From contig JBITNC010000001.1 of the NCBI GenBank assembly GCA_050084985.1, positions 120,094,001 through 120,158,000 of the forward strand: a stretch of 64,000 nt of DNA, written 5' to 3'. A program made the translations under genes and the position numbers. This DNA comes from Nageia nagi (lineage: Eukaryota > Pinophyta). Under the pieces are notes generated by a model, which saw only the letters and a list, made by a program, of their open reading frames with translations, ran no database searches and was not told the origin of the DNA. This document shows positions 10,997-25,900 of the stretch, piece by piece. The number at the start of each line of letters is the position of its first letter. The stretch's first letter is position 1.

Positions 10997-13900
10997 GTAC
11001 CCGTTTCAAAATTGATTGCTGTATGTGAGAATGATTTACTGTTCATCAATTTTAACTTACAGGAGACATTTCATATATTATTGCAAGCACGCCATCTGAA
11101 GCATCGTGTACGTTTTCGCCATCTAAGAGAGACTGGCAGGGACGTCCTATGGATGGGGAGTCCTATTTTTGCAAAAAATTTAAACCGATGGGGAAAATGG
11201 GAGAAATTTGGATGAGATGAATCAGCTTAATATGTTAATTTGGTATTTATTGAGGGAAAGTTATAGATTGAGCAATTTGGCAAAACTGATTTTATGCAGG
11301 GTTCATTATTTTTAGCGCCTTTTTCTTCCTGAATTTCCCTCTGCTAAATTTTAGGGTGTTTTGAAGTTTAGGAGAATATTCTAATAGTGTGGTTCCATGG
11401 AAGGGTGCTTCTATTTTGTCTAACCTTGGTCTTCTGCACAATTTGAGTAGGTTTACTTTTAAATTCTGCTTCTGTGGAAAAATGTTATCTATTGGTTAGG
11501 TTAATATGATGAAATGACTTAAATCTTAATTTTAAATCTGAACCCTTCCAATTCAGTAAAGAATTTAAAGATCCATTTAGGATTGAGCCATTTGCAGCTG
11601 TCTGATTACCCACCCTTTAATATTTTTATCATTAGAAAAGTTTAGGATTGAGTCACTTGGCAGAACAATATTTGTAGTGCACCTTACTTGTAGCCGCCTT
11701 CTTACCCATTCTTTAAAATTCATCTCTTAAAACTGTACGATCTCTTAAAATTGATGAAAAATTCCAAAATATTCCATGAAGATTTTTTCTGAATGAGATT
11801 GTTATTTCTAAATCTGTGTAGCAGCCTTCATGGGACCGCCCCATATTTTTTTTTCAAGCTGGAAGGGAATTGAGGGAAATCCCAACATCGATTCACTTGG
11901 CAAAAATGATTATTAGCAGTGCTTCTTATTTTTAGCCCCTCCCTGTTCACCTCTTAATTTCCATCTCCTAAATTATAGGGGTTTCTGAAAAAGAGCTGAA
12001 AATTATAGATTGTTTAAAGCTGAAAACTGTCTAAAGTTTTTCTTGGAGTTGCATGAGACAGCACCGTAAGTACTCTTCACTATGTTAAAAACTGCGGTTC
12101 ATTCGGTGGGATATCACTTGACCTTTTGAATGTTAAGAATATGATGCTTATGCTCACCAGGTGTGGTATTTCACTTCAGTTATCCCAAAACAAAAAATAA
12201 AACCGGTGAATACTGCATGGTGCTCTAACAGTGACCATCCTCCGCAAAATTTCTCCATGCTACAATTATGTGTTCTGGTCTTCTTTTCTTGGTAGTTTTT
12301 ATAAAAATTGTAATTAAAATACATTATTTGAAGTTGGAATTGATGCTTTACGAACCCAAAATATAACTGAACAAAAACTTTTGGAAAACATTAAAAACAA
12401 TTCAGTTAATTCTTTTACTGAATCAAGTATTTACTGTGTATATGCTGGTGCAAAAAGTATAGGAAAGACAAAGAAAAGAAAAATTAGCTAGGACAGAAAG
12501 TGTTAGGAAAGATACAACAATTCGTTTAAAAACTAACATTGTACTTAACAACAATATATAGTATATATATACATTGTACTTAACAACAAAATTTATATAT
12601 ATATAGCCTATAATGCGAGTTAGTAACTTAAAATTCGGTTTTAAGTAACATCTGCTTATTTTCAGCTCCCCTTTCCACCACCATTCACATGACTTTTTAG
12701 TAGGACAGTTTTTTGTTTACAAATATGGAAAAAAATATTCATGGGGCCCTTTGCACCTGCTTATTCTAGAATTAGATGCCTTAGAAAGTGCCCGTGGGAT
12801 ACCCCTCAAGAACTAAAATGAAATTCTAATGAAGTGATCACCCTAATGTTGATCATGCTAAAAAAAATCTCAACTGGCCCTTTAAATGGGAATTCTAAAT
12901 TGGAAAAAATTATGTGATAGTTATTATATTAAACTATGCTCCAAACACATGTTTGAATTGGAAAATGATGTGGTAAGTGATATTGTTTGGTAAGGGTAAA
13001 TTTATAATGCCGTTTTTTTATACAGGACCCAAAACCTGTATTTACAAAATTTTACATGATTTTCATTATAGTATCAAAATGTAGCAGCATTACATATAAC
13101 ATCCTATGCATCCTAGTTTGATGAACATGGGGTATTAATCTTACTACGGATACTAGAGGTCTCTCCAAACACCATTATTTGCACATTGTTGTCCAAGTCA
13201 ATTGTCCTATGGCCTACAATTGGGTTTGTTTGCTCAGATCCATGAAGACCCACATGGTCATCATTTTCGCCTGAGTGAAGTCCTTTTCCTCATGCAATGG
13301 TTTCCCCAAGGGAACGCCCTCCAAATTTGTCATAGCTATCGTCATCACCCAACATTTTGATCTTATTTTCCTTTTTGCATATTCCTCATCGAAAGTGGAT
13401 CTGTTTTGCTTTCTGAGGGCTCTGAACCATTCCTAGTTTGATCCCATGCAAAATGTCATCTTTTTGAATAAGTATTGAAATCCCTTTTGGAAAGCTTCTT
13501 GCTCTGGACTTCCATAGGTTCATAGTGTACAGGGTCATTCTTGTTGTCGAAGCTCTCATAGCTTGATGAAACCCACCTATGATTGTGGTTTTTCCCTTTG
13601 AATTGAACATCCTCCTACTCAGATGGTTATGGGGTTCGTACAGGGGATACCTTAGCTACTTCATTCCATGGGTAGGCAATTAATCCATCATATATCCAAA
13701 CCTCTTTTTGGCCAACATTTTCTCCTTAGGTCCTCAAATTTTTTGAACATCCTTCTTGGTTGCCCTAATCTATCTGGAGTGCTCTATGCCTGAGTTCCTC
13801 ATCCTGGTGGTGGCTGCAATCAGCTTTTGTGTTGATCACAAATTGGGTGCCATCTAAGATCACCCTTCGTCCCATGATTATGCAACTTGGCAGGACCAGC

Positions 13901-16900
13901 TCTCATTATACCCTTGTAGAGCATCTATAAATCCTCTAATGCCTCCATTGCACAAAATTTGCCAATCCTCTTTGTCTTCTTTGAAGGTTTCTCCATTTTC
14001 AGGTTCCAAACGCCTTTGACCTGTCATCTTGCAAGGAAACTTTTTGAGTGGAGTGTGTGTTTGATTGATTGCACTTGTCATAGTAAATACATGCATACGC
14101 CACCTTTCTTGAACAATCCCAACCCTCATCTGTTCCTTTGATCAAGGGTATTTATGCCTTCAATCCATGTGGCCTCTATAGTCACTTCATGAGGAAGTAC
14201 ATTACAAATGCCTTCCCATGCAAATTTATATTCTTGTTTAAAGCCCATTGATATTGTGCTTATCTCCCCTCCCTACCATTTTGATCTTTATTAGGGGCCT
14301 TTTTGGTGACCACACCCCAATTTTCATCTATCATTTGCAGGACCTTCTTCATCAACCTTGGCGACATCAAACTCCTTTATGCAAAAATCCTACAATTCCT
14401 TTCCTTCCAATTTCCTATTCGGTATGTGGAAGTGCAAATTTCCATCACAACTTCTTTGACCTGGCCTCAAAGAGTGGGGCCATTTAACTATGACATTCAT
14501 AACAATTGACCTGATTTCCCGAACATTGTACCAAAAATTCTTTTCCAAACTTCTTTGGCAAAGGGGTGGTTGATGCAAAATGATCAATTGTTTCTTCATC
14601 TATTTGATAGAGGAGCACCGATTGGGGAACACCATTCCTTTCTTCCGAAGATTATCCAAGGTTAGAACGCGGTTCCTAAAGGCCAACCAAAGAAAGTAGC
14701 AGACTTTTGGGATTACCCCATTGATTGAAATCTTTTTTTTTTTTTTGTAAAATCGTCATTGATTGGAATATTGAGTGATTCATACTCAAACTTAACCGTA
14801 TGAATCCCTTCCTTGAACTAGAGCTTATTTTCGAAAACTAGTCATTGGTTGTAATATTGAGTGATTCATACCTAGACTGAATTGTATAAATCCCTTCCTT
14901 GCTTAGTTTCCACATAGGAGTATCCTTTATCTCATCATATTTTGGATTGGGATTGACCAGAGTTTTAATTAATTATGTTGACGGCCCTTTGGAGGTCTTG
15001 ACTTGGAGTTTGTAGGATTTTCCATGTCTTCTTTCATTTTGGTGATGGATGTAACACTAGGTAGTGAGCCCAATGGAGTTTAGACCCCATTTGGTCAATG
15101 CTTCCATTCCTTCTTCCTGACAGATGGGCCGATTTCCAATCCATTCATCATCTTAGAAATGAATATGATTTTGTTACCCAATTTTCATGAAATATTATTC
15201 AAAGAATTGGACTTACCTTTACCAAACCATTCCAGAATGATGATCCTTGGGGAGGTTGTTTAACCTTAAGGAAATGCGTATCAGGCTCCAAATATTTTGC
15301 TTGACATATTTTAATCCAATTTCTATCTTCATAGCATCTTAGTCTCCTTGCCAATTTGCTTTTGAGTGCCACATTAAATCGTCTAATGTTTCTCAAGCCT
15401 AGACCTTCTTCCTTTTTGGCTTGTAGACCTTGTCCCAGCTCACAAGTTCCATCCTTTTCCTTTCTTCCATAGGGATTTATTGCAAATCTGATCAATTTTG
15501 TTACACAGCCTTGCTGGTAGATAAAAAACTGGCGCACATAGACAAGGATACTTTGCAAGATTGTCTTGACTAGGAGGCATTTTCTGGCTAAACTCCAAGT
15601 CGTCCCTTTCCACCTAACAAGTTTCTTATAAAATCATTCTAGGAGGTTCAACCAAAGCGCCTCTTTAGATGAGCAAAAAAATAATGGCATCCCTAGATAA
15701 ATACTTGGGAAGAATTCAATTTGGCACTCAAAAATACCTGCAATTTTCATTTGTGTAGAGATGGGGGTGTGAGTGAAGAATAATTTTTCTTTTGTCGAAG
15801 TTTATGTTTTGCTGGGATGCCTCTTTGTAGTCCTATAGAATTCACAAAACATTTCTAGCTTGTACCACAATTGTCTTCCCCATAATTATGGTATTATCCA
15901 CAAATTGGCCATGGGTCACCGTAGGTAGAGATGAGGCTGGCGCCTTTGATCCTCCTACATCCCTTTAGGCACCAATTCTTCTGCCCAGATCTTTTACCAT
16001 GATAATGAATAGATATTAGGAGATTGGGTTATCTTTCCATAGCCCTCTTTGGGAGGGGAAGAAGCCAACCGGTTCCCCATTACCCATAACTAAAAAGGAG
16101 GCCGTAGATATGCATTGGTGAATCCATGTCCTCCAAATTCCAGAAAACCCAAATTTTGTGTAGACCTTGTCTAAAAAGGTCCATTTCACTCTATCATAGG
16201 CCTTCTACATTTTCAATTTCAGGAAAAAGGCCACTTCTTTCGAGTCTTATTGAGTGCATGACCTCATATAGTTCAATAATGCTATCCATAATTGTCGCCC
16301 AAACAAAGTCACCTTGCTCCGAGGAGATTAGTCCCGAAAAATTGGTTTGAGTTTGTTGGTCAATGTTTTGGTTATAATTTTGTAGATTACATTACATAAA
16401 TTGATGGGTCAAAAACTTTTGAACTCCTTTGTGTCACTTGCTTTAGGAATCAATGCAAGAGATGTTGCATTCCAGGCTTTGAGAATCTGACCTGATATTT
16501 GAAACAACCTAGAATACACCCTTGCCAACAATGTGCCAAAACACCTGAAAGAACTCAATGGGAAAATTGTTCAGGCCTGATGCTTTGTTTTGTGCCATTG
16601 AGAAGATCGTAGCTTCAATCTCAGGAAATGAAAAGGGTCTTGTTAGAGTATGATTTTGGGCCTTGGTAATTAAACATGGAATATGTTCTAGAACATCCTC
16701 CATGATTCCTTCATCCACCTCTTCCTCCAAAGATAGTAGTTTTTGGAAGAAAATTACTCCAATTGCTCTGATATCCAATGGGTCTTATGTGAGGTCCCTT
16801 TGTTCATGTTTAATTTCCTGGATTCTGTAGGCCGCCCTATGTTTAAAAGTAGTATGTTTGAAAAAACGTGTATTACGGTTATCGACTTGCAACCAGGCCA

Positions 16901-19900
16901 CTCTACATTTCTGCTTCTAATGCTTTTCTTTAGTTGCCAAAATTGATGAAATTTACACATGACTTTTTTTTCTTCCATTATGAGCTCTGATGTTTGACCT
17001 TCTACTACAATCTGATTATCAATTTCCTCAATATTCTCCTTAATATGAGGTTTTTCCTTCTGAATTCTGCTAAATACCTCCTTATTCCATGGTTTCAATT
17101 TCAACCTTATATGTTGGAGTTTTTTTTGGCAATTTCAAACATCTTGGTACCATGGACTATCACATTCCATCATTCTCAAAATTTTGGTTCTAGATCAAGG
17201 TGATCAAGCCACATGTTACACCTCTTGATTTTCTGTTTCAAACATTAGAGGATTGTGGTTGATCTTGTTCTTGGCAGGGATTTCAGCAAGTAGTTTGGGG
17301 ACAAGTGAGCCCAAGCTCTTGAAACCAGAATTCTATCCAGCCTACTCATAATTTGTTCCATTCCTTCACGTCTGTTGGTCCATGTATATTTGCTGCCATT
17401 GAGTTCCAAAACTATTAGACTTGCATTACTTAACAAAGTTTTGAAGGTTGTTCATTGCCTCTATTTGTGGTGTATCCAAAATTTCTCCAAACTTTTTAGA
17501 TTAGTTTAGAGGGGTGTTGAATTCCCCAACTATGATCCATGGATCTCCTAACTTATCATTGATCATCCTTCCTATCTACCCCCAAAGAGCCCTTCGTCCA
17601 AGAGTGTGTTGAGTGCATATACATTTAGAACATGGATTTTGGTTCTATTCTTTATCTACCAATATCAAGCATAACAAATTGAAGAAGAGAGGCCAACTCA
17701 CTCGTGTATTTCTCCATGTTCCATAAAGTCATAATTCTTCCCGATTTTCCTCGAGCTAGAACGAATTCCAAACCTGTCTCATCCCAAATTCGACACTTGA
17801 TGATCTATACCTTTTCATGTTTTACTTGTATTTTTGGCAACAACAAAATATTGGGCTTCCTCTTCATGGGTCATCGCGTACAAGCCTACATGTAGAGGGC
17901 GAATTCAACCCCCTCACATTCTAAAAGATAAGGATCATCTTTTACCAGACTTCGGGGTTGCTCTACCCCCATAAAGATCTAGTGTAGTTTGCTTCTCATC
18001 CACCACATCTTTGGTAGTTTCTTTTTCCCCAATTTCTCCTTCACTCGATCTTCCAACATGTTTGGCGCCAATGTCTTCTTTCTTTGATATGGTTTGTGTT
18101 AACCAGACATCATTTCTTGCGAATTGTGTTTCTCTTACTACGGTTTCCTTCGAGTTTGAATGACTTCGATGATGCCTATCCACGAACTTTCCTTTGGTCT
18201 TCTTTTTGGGATTCACATCAATCCATCCTTCTGTCTTCAATTGATCATCCTACTACCTTTCCTCACTATTTTGCCCTCCTGGCTCTTTTGATCAGATATG
18301 GTTACCACCACCATTGATACAATCATTGGATTTTCTTTTTGCAGGTTTTGCACTTTATTTACATATGCTATCAATTGGATTTCATTTTCTTCCAATTCTT
18401 CTGGATTTGTTTCCTTTTGCTGTTTTGGCTACCACAATTTGTGAACAATGCTTGCTACGGTAACCTTGGCAGGCAGGATTTTATATTGTGGCTTACCTGA
18501 TTACATGATGAGGACAGACAATTGTTGTTTTCATATCTCAATTTCCCAACTCCGATTCTAAAGTGATTGTCTTTGGAAGTTTCATACCAAATTCCACCAT
18601 AACACAAAATCTTGCCGCCACCATCTTTGTTCGAGCTTTTGTTACCTCATCGACTATGACATACTTTCCAAAAGAATTCGCTATTCCTTCAAATATGTTT
18701 TGATGCCAAAAATTAAAATGAAGATGTGGGAAGGTAACCCAAATTGGAGGCAACATTATCTGTGATTTCTCTGGGTTCAGCTTGGTTTCCATTTTTCCAA
18801 AAATAAGCCCTGTTTCCCAAAGAACCATGGGGTGCATAGGACATAGTTGCAATCTTCTTCATATCCAAATGCAAACATCATATAGTCATTGGGCAAGGCA
18901 ATGCTTTTCCATCTTAATTTTGCCCATTTTTGAACTAGGTTAATGTTCGGCTTGATTCTGTGGAGTTTCTGATCAAACTGAAACAACCTCTTTCCACCAC
19001 CTGGGATTTTCAAGCTCAATATTCCATCAGCCGTAGTTTTGGCTTCAATGGAGGACCTGTATCCTTGCTTACCTTTTGTGAAAAGAGGCTTTGTTAGGAT
19101 TGTTGAGGAGCTGCCATAGCTTATTCAGGCATTGGGCAGTCACCGTAGCTGAGTAGTAGGAGGGGCGGGGCGAAGGCACCCACCCGTGGGAAGGAACCTT
19201 TGGAGGTAAAATTGTGAAAAGGCTTAGGTTACAGGAGTGAAGGTGGCAGAGCGTGCAGGTGTTAATGACCATAGATGAGGCAGGTGATATTGTTATATGA
19301 TATTATTTATCAATTAACTCTTTTTGGCTGTAAAATGTTTATCGAAAGATAATACATAATATTATTAATCATTGACTTGAGACTTTTCTAGTATAAGAAA
19401 AGATTCTTGGAGTCAAAACTATCACATTTTCAGGCTTTCCAAAACTCTGGAATTCCTTCAAGTTCAACTGTAGATCCCTGAAGTCATATATACATTCATA
19501 ATCTGCATATTCTGCAAAGGAGATATGCATTGTCATTTATATGATTTGTTCATTCTATTATTGAAATTAATTTGTTCATGAATGTATAAAAATAACAGAT
19601 ATTTTGTCATTTTTGTTAAATTATATTGCTTTGGAATGTTGAATCTTTTTAGAATTTCTTTGCCAAGTTCAAATAAAAAACTGGTCTGCCTAGTATGAGG
19701 CTTAACATTATGTTATTAATATTATTACGTATACAGATTTTTATTAAAAATATTCTTGTCTTTTTTCCTAATGCAAAAGTTCACAAATGAATATGCAGTG
19801 TGCAGATGGGCATCTCTTTTGTTTTCAATGTTTACAGAAACAAGTAGAAGAGTACACATTTGGAGGTATGAAAGTTTGTAGTTCCTTACCTTGCATGGAT

Positions 19901-22900
19901 ACTAATGGTTGCCAAGATTCAATTCCTATGTCGCAGGTTAGTATGTGTTATAAATAAATAAATTTGTTGATGATAAATCAAATGAGAGATACATAAATTT
20001 ATTAAAATGGATGGAACTTTCATCTTACAGGTTCGAAGAGCTCTTCGTGCTGAAGTCATTGAAAGATATGAAGAACGACAGGCTCAAGCTGAAATTGAAC
20101 AGGCCAAACTCGACTGTCTAGTGAGTGTAACACTTGGAAGATTCCCTTAAGTCTTTGGGCAAAAATAAATATATTCTGCATGTGTTGCTATCTGATTTAT
20201 TTTATTGATATTTCTCGTTTATGTTGCATGACAAATGGAAAATTTTTGCACTTGTTTGGAAGGTTTTTAACTGGCGTCCCTTTTGAATGAGAACTAATAA
20301 TTTTACCAAATTCTGTAACAACATATAATCTTCAGGCCATGCAAAATTGCTTGTAGAAAACTTGAACAGCCTTAACAAGGGTATTAGTTGTGTCAAAGAA
20401 ATAGGTATCTATTTGTTCTCTTTGTTTGTAGATTCTTTCCCATTTTATTTCTGCTTTTATGTTCAATTTGGATGGAAAGTTTAGAACTGTAGATTATACA
20501 GAATCATTTGACGTTTCTGAAACAGTTTCCACAATCAAAGCTCTGTAGGGATTTGTATAATTCTTTGTACCTGATCTTATGGAAACTCGTATTAGATTGA
20601 CATCCTATTTGCTGTTGAGAGAATGTGACAATTACTTTCCTCAATAATAGAATTGTGGGTGTAAAACTAGAACTTGTAAAAATATAATTTTAGTTTTGCA
20701 TGCTTGTTAAAGCATATTTCTTTTTATCTCTGTACACATAGCTTTGTGTACACTATATTTATGGGAAGAATTGTATAAAATCAATTGTCCTTTCTCATTG
20801 TTAAAGTGTGTGGATGATAAAGTTGTATTGGATTCTTTGTGAAATATTGAAATGGTGCACATATCTATGTCCTGGAAAATTTTTGTGTACTTCTTTTTGT
20901 GAGTTTTTGCTTTGGTATTCTTATCTTATGCCAATTCCATTGTGCTTAATTACTCTTTAAAGGAGTCTTTCCTAACAATTGGTATTGGTGCTTTAGGTTG
21001 GAGAGCTTGGCTAGAAAGTTTTTACTATGTTTTATTCATCTAGTGTATGATTAGGCGACTTATTGCTAAGGTTTAGCAATTGGAGGCTGAAAACTTTGAT
21101 ATGAGAATATTCATGTATGAAATGCTTGAATTTAGACCAAAAGCTATGATACCGCAAATACGAAGACTGAAATTGTGAAAGTTGCATGGCTTGTGGATTT
21201 AGTTGCCTCATTTTTTTTTTTGATAAATATTGAAAAAAAAGATTTTGAAAGGATCTTGAACCTTGTACACTAAGAGGATCGGAAGTATAAGCTCATAATT
21301 ACATCGGAGAGTTCCTACAAGGGACACCTCTCTACAAAATAATTTCCTAACGATACCCTTCTTAAATGAAGCTCTAACATAGAAATCCTACAAGGAAAGG
21401 AGAGGCCTGCTTCTAACTAGGAGGTATCCTGGATCCACATCATTTAAAACAAGGATTTCCCTCCATTAGGAAGTCTCTTACAAAATGTAAATCTATAGCT
21501 TTTGTTGTTACTAATCTCCTGCTTCAATAATGTAGTAGAAAGGATCCAATAAATATGCAACCCTTGCCACCATTGTTTGCAATAACCCTCTACAGGATGT
21601 CAAAAATGCAAATAACACCATTGTTCTAGCCATCACCAACGCTACTCGTCTTCCATTGATTCACCACTAAGATAGGGCCAAACCCTTAGATATGCCACGC
21701 TTCAGTAAAACTTTGGAAGGGTTTCCATCAGGGAGGTGTTATTGCTCTCTAGACCTGTTATTGAGAGCCTACGACTTGCACCCAACATGAGTTTGAATCA
21801 AATCTCCGTATCTTCTTTTGATGCATTTGAGCTCCAATCCTCCACCTTTGTAACCCTTCTCAAGTTTCCTTGATCATTGGCTTTTCTCAACAAATGAAAC
21901 TATTTATGGTCTCGTTGACTCTCAGAAAGCCAAGGGGTCCATCCAAGAGATCACCAACCTATGCCCTTGCACTCCTTAGATAAGATATTGGTTAAAAGGG
22001 CCATGTAGGACTTGCAACTCAAAATGTTGCCTCCCTAGCTCTCCACAAACGAATCCATTCTGCCTCACAAGAGCCATTCAAAACCATGATCGCCTCCATC
22101 TCCTAGAATTGTTCTGTGGGCCCTCATCGTAGTGCTAAAAAACCAATCCGCACGTGTGTTTCTAGCTCTAGGGTTTCCTTTTCCTGCCTGCACGAGATAG
22201 CTTTCATTAGAGAGCTATCCTAAAATGTATGTTTAGCTAGCGTACATGGTACTCATGCAAGGTTTGCCTACCACGTACCATACGTATTTGGCACGTTGGT
22301 ACGCACCTTGCATCTGATACATGTATCGGGTACGAGTAGATACGTATCAGATTTGAGTCCAACTTTGGGACACATACCATGTGCGTATTGGCCATGTACC
22401 ACACTAAAATTAACTCCAATAATAAAATTTAAAAAAACTAAATTTAAAGATTGATGCCCTTGATGATTTTGACCCAGACTATTTTCCTATTAGAGACTAG
22501 ACACTACATAGTGTTTGATTTTGTTCATGTTTTGCATTATAGTTTTGAGTTCAGTTTTACTTTACAGTTTACACAGCTACATTTTGAAATTTTGATTTAT
22601 TGAGTCGTTGACTCGTTGTACTTGTCATTAATTGTTATTAATGATAAATTACTTGTTGTCGTTATTACTTATTAGTTACTTAAGTCTTCTTTCTTTGGAA
22701 TTCAATGTTGTAAATTTGTAATTTATATTCTATAATTTTGTTATAAATTCTAGTATTTCAATGAAAATCTAAATTTGAAATATTATATACACCGGATTAT
22801 CAGCACAAACGTATCGTGTACTCGTATTTGCATACCGGCATACCGCTGTACCATATGACTTAGATGTTTAGTGATCGATTTAGGTGCCTCATTTCATGTA

Positions 22901-25900
22901 ACCCACCATTGAGAATATTTTGTGGATTATGAAGAGATATATTTTTTGTGGATTCTTTTAATCCAATTTGATATCTATGGTCCACTGGAGGTTGCATCAC
23001 TTGGAGAAGCAAAATATTTTTTCACTCTATAGATGATCATTCTAGAAAATCATGGGTTTGTTTCATATCATGGAGCGATGTTTTTGGATTATTTTAAGTT
23101 GTTGTGGCTTTAGTGGAAACACAAATAGGTAAGAAGTTGAAAGCTTTAGGAAGTGAGAATGGAGATCCCTTTTTGGAAGACGACTCTCTTCTCAATGAGA
23201 GCCCATAAGCATAGTCCCATGCCTCTATTCCCGGGTGACATATTTGGAACCACTCCTTGTCTCCTTTTTTCATCATAGTGATTATGTCATCCACTTCTTT
23301 CTCCATGGCAATAATCTTGTCCATGTTCTTTTTCTTCTTCATGGCCATAGTGTTTTTCATGCTTTTCTTTCTTCTATGACTATGATTTTGTCCATGGTCT
23401 TCTTCTATGCAAGTTTGAAATGCACCTCCGATATTACTCTTATGGTTTTGTTATTTTCCATGGACTTTACAATAAAATGGAGTCTTCTACATTCTTTTCA
23501 AACCCACACTAACTCACTTCCCTTATAAGGAAATTCACAATAAGGGACTTAGCTTCCACTTTCCATAAGCCTTTTCTTTTATAATATTACATGGCTTAAT
23601 TTTGGAAAAGTGGTTCAAAGATGATAAATACAATTATTTTTCATTTTCCTCCTTTAGAAGATTTTGGACACAACATTAAAATATGCCACATCTTGGTATT
23701 TATCTCCAATTGATTATTTTCTCTCCTCTTTCCAACAAAAAACTCCTCTTTTAGCATCTTGTAGCATTGTTTTGGCCTCATATGGTTATATTCTCCTATT
23801 TTTTTGGATTTTTCAAAATTGTTTCTAGTGCCATTTTTTCACGAGCACAACTTCATGAACATAATTCCAAATGCCACGAAATTTCATCCAGGTGTTCTTG
23901 GCTATATATATCTTAATTGGTCCAAATTTCACACCTTAACTCCTTACGAGTCGCTTCCAACATCGCCATCAAGTTGGACTTCAACACAGATTTGCACCTG
24001 ACAGCTGTCAAAATTTGACTGTCATGAACACAGAATGAGAATTTACCACTTTGCAAGTGCCATAACTTTCAAGTCTTTCATCCAAATGCCTTCAAATTTT
24101 AACCATATGTTCACAATAATACAAGGTACCAACAATTCAAATTTGAAGCTTTGAATCAACCCAAGCTGCTCTTGGTGAGTCTGCTAATAGAGCCTTCCAT
24201 GCATATTTTGTTTTTTTTTTTAATATTTAACTCCAAATTTTGAAGAGCCATAACTTGCAAACCGTAGCTCTGTTTTTTTCGCCGTTTGAAGTGTTGGAAT
24301 CCTAGAAGAGAGCTCTTATACATGATGTAATAAAATCAACAAAAGAAGGAACTTGAAAAATCACCTTTTTTAATATCTCCGAAAACCATTTCGGATCAGT
24401 TTTATGTAGATGATGTTTTTCTAGTAAGAGCAAAGATGTTGCTAAGACTATCAAGGTCCAATTGAGTAGAGAATGTGAAATGAAAGGCATAGGACATGTG
24501 TATCACATGCTTGGTTTAGAAATAGAAAGCATACACAAGCGGAATTAATTATAGATAAACCAAAGTAAATATTTTGAAGACATACTTAAATTGCTTGAGA
24601 TGGATAAGGGTACACAATTTAATACTCAATCTCAAATCGAAGTGTTGTTGTCTAAAGATATGCATCCTAAAAATAAACAAGACGAAGAAGAAATGACAAG
24701 ACTTCCATATTCCAATATAGTAGTAAAGTTCATGTATGAGATGATATACTCATGACCAGAGTTGGCTCACGCAGTGGGAGTTGTGAGTAGGTTTATTTTT
24801 ATGAGATGATATGCTTATGAAAATGCTGGATAGCTCTCAAGAGAATATCAAGACATATAAGGAACTAAGTATAATGCTATCTGCTATCATAAAGATAGGG
24901 TAATAAGCTTAAAGTCTTGAATGGTTGTAAAAGTGATATGTAATTGCTAGTAGAAGATGTCTTGTTTGGTCTTCAAATACAAATTTGAAATTTCTAATTA
25001 ATGGAATTAAAAGCAAATTCTGGAAATAAATTCAAACATAGAACTCACACACACAAATTGACAGGGAATTTATAGTAGTAAAACCCCATGTGGAGAAACA
25101 TCCACTTTTCGTGAGCTCGGATATATTTATTAATCACATAGTTACAATCCCTACAGGCCTAAGTGCTATTGCCTCAACATGGACCAAACATTTGCATAAA
25201 CTACCCCTAGCAACTCACAAACTAACTCCAAACCAACTCCTATCACTAGCCTTGGCCTTCTATCTTCTTGATGCATGGCCTTCCAGCTTCCTATGACTCT
25301 TGAGATTCCCTTCATCTTTTGGTTTCAAAATATTTGCTAAAATTAGCCAAATATTATCTCATTAGATAGATATTTTTGAGAGCTTTCCAGTGTATATTAT
25401 ATGCCTCAATTGGAGCTCTGCATCAAAAGTTATGGCCATTTTGGATAAGGCATGCCATGCAAACGGTTGACATCGTCCATTTCCACAACTGGGCCGATAT
25501 TGTTTCCACAAGTTACAACCAACCTGAAATCATCCTTTTGTTCTCGAAATCGGGCCGACACGTTCTTTTCTACAACCGGCCTAACACCACCAATCTCCAT
25601 AAGTGGGCTAACAACAATTTTCCTACAACTGGGTGCAATTTTGAAATAGTTGCTAACAGGTCATTCCTTAACGAAAAGGGGTTGTGTGACCACTCGTTGG
25701 AAAGATCTTGTCGCAAGCTTCCCAAGGTATATCACACACCTTAATTAGAGGTTTAAATCACAAGTTATAGCCATTTTTGTGAAACACATTGCAATTGGGC
25801 CAACAACTACTCCTATGCAATTGGATCAACATGAGAATCCCATGCAATTGCGTTGGCACCAAAAATTTGTGCTATTGGGCCAATAGCAATGCTTGTGATG

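Larger units (their letters stand above)
13140..19270 (-). mobile_element. LINE (L1-type) retrotransposon, decayed, antisense in intron 1
   Basis: A nearly full-length but broken non-LTR retrotransposon is read on the minus strand. From high to low coordinates it shows ORF1 with a DUF4283-like domain (19020-18540), an apurinic endonuclease region (about 17900-17100), reverse transcriptase (about 17100-15700), the L1 C-terminal region (15560-15190) and a zf-RVT-like stretch (about 14700-14390). Many stops and shifts show it is dead. It fills most of intron 1 of the RBR ligase and is antisense to it. The 5' and 3' ends and the target duplication are not resolved, so the outer limits are approximate. 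Confidence 0.85.

Noticed and set aside
23094-23528. Met/Lys/Asp-rich minus frame and His/Phe-rich plus frame
   Set aside because: They overlap each other, cross the border between the copia relic and the candidate LTR, and are made of simple 'catggtctt/ttcttc' type sequence.
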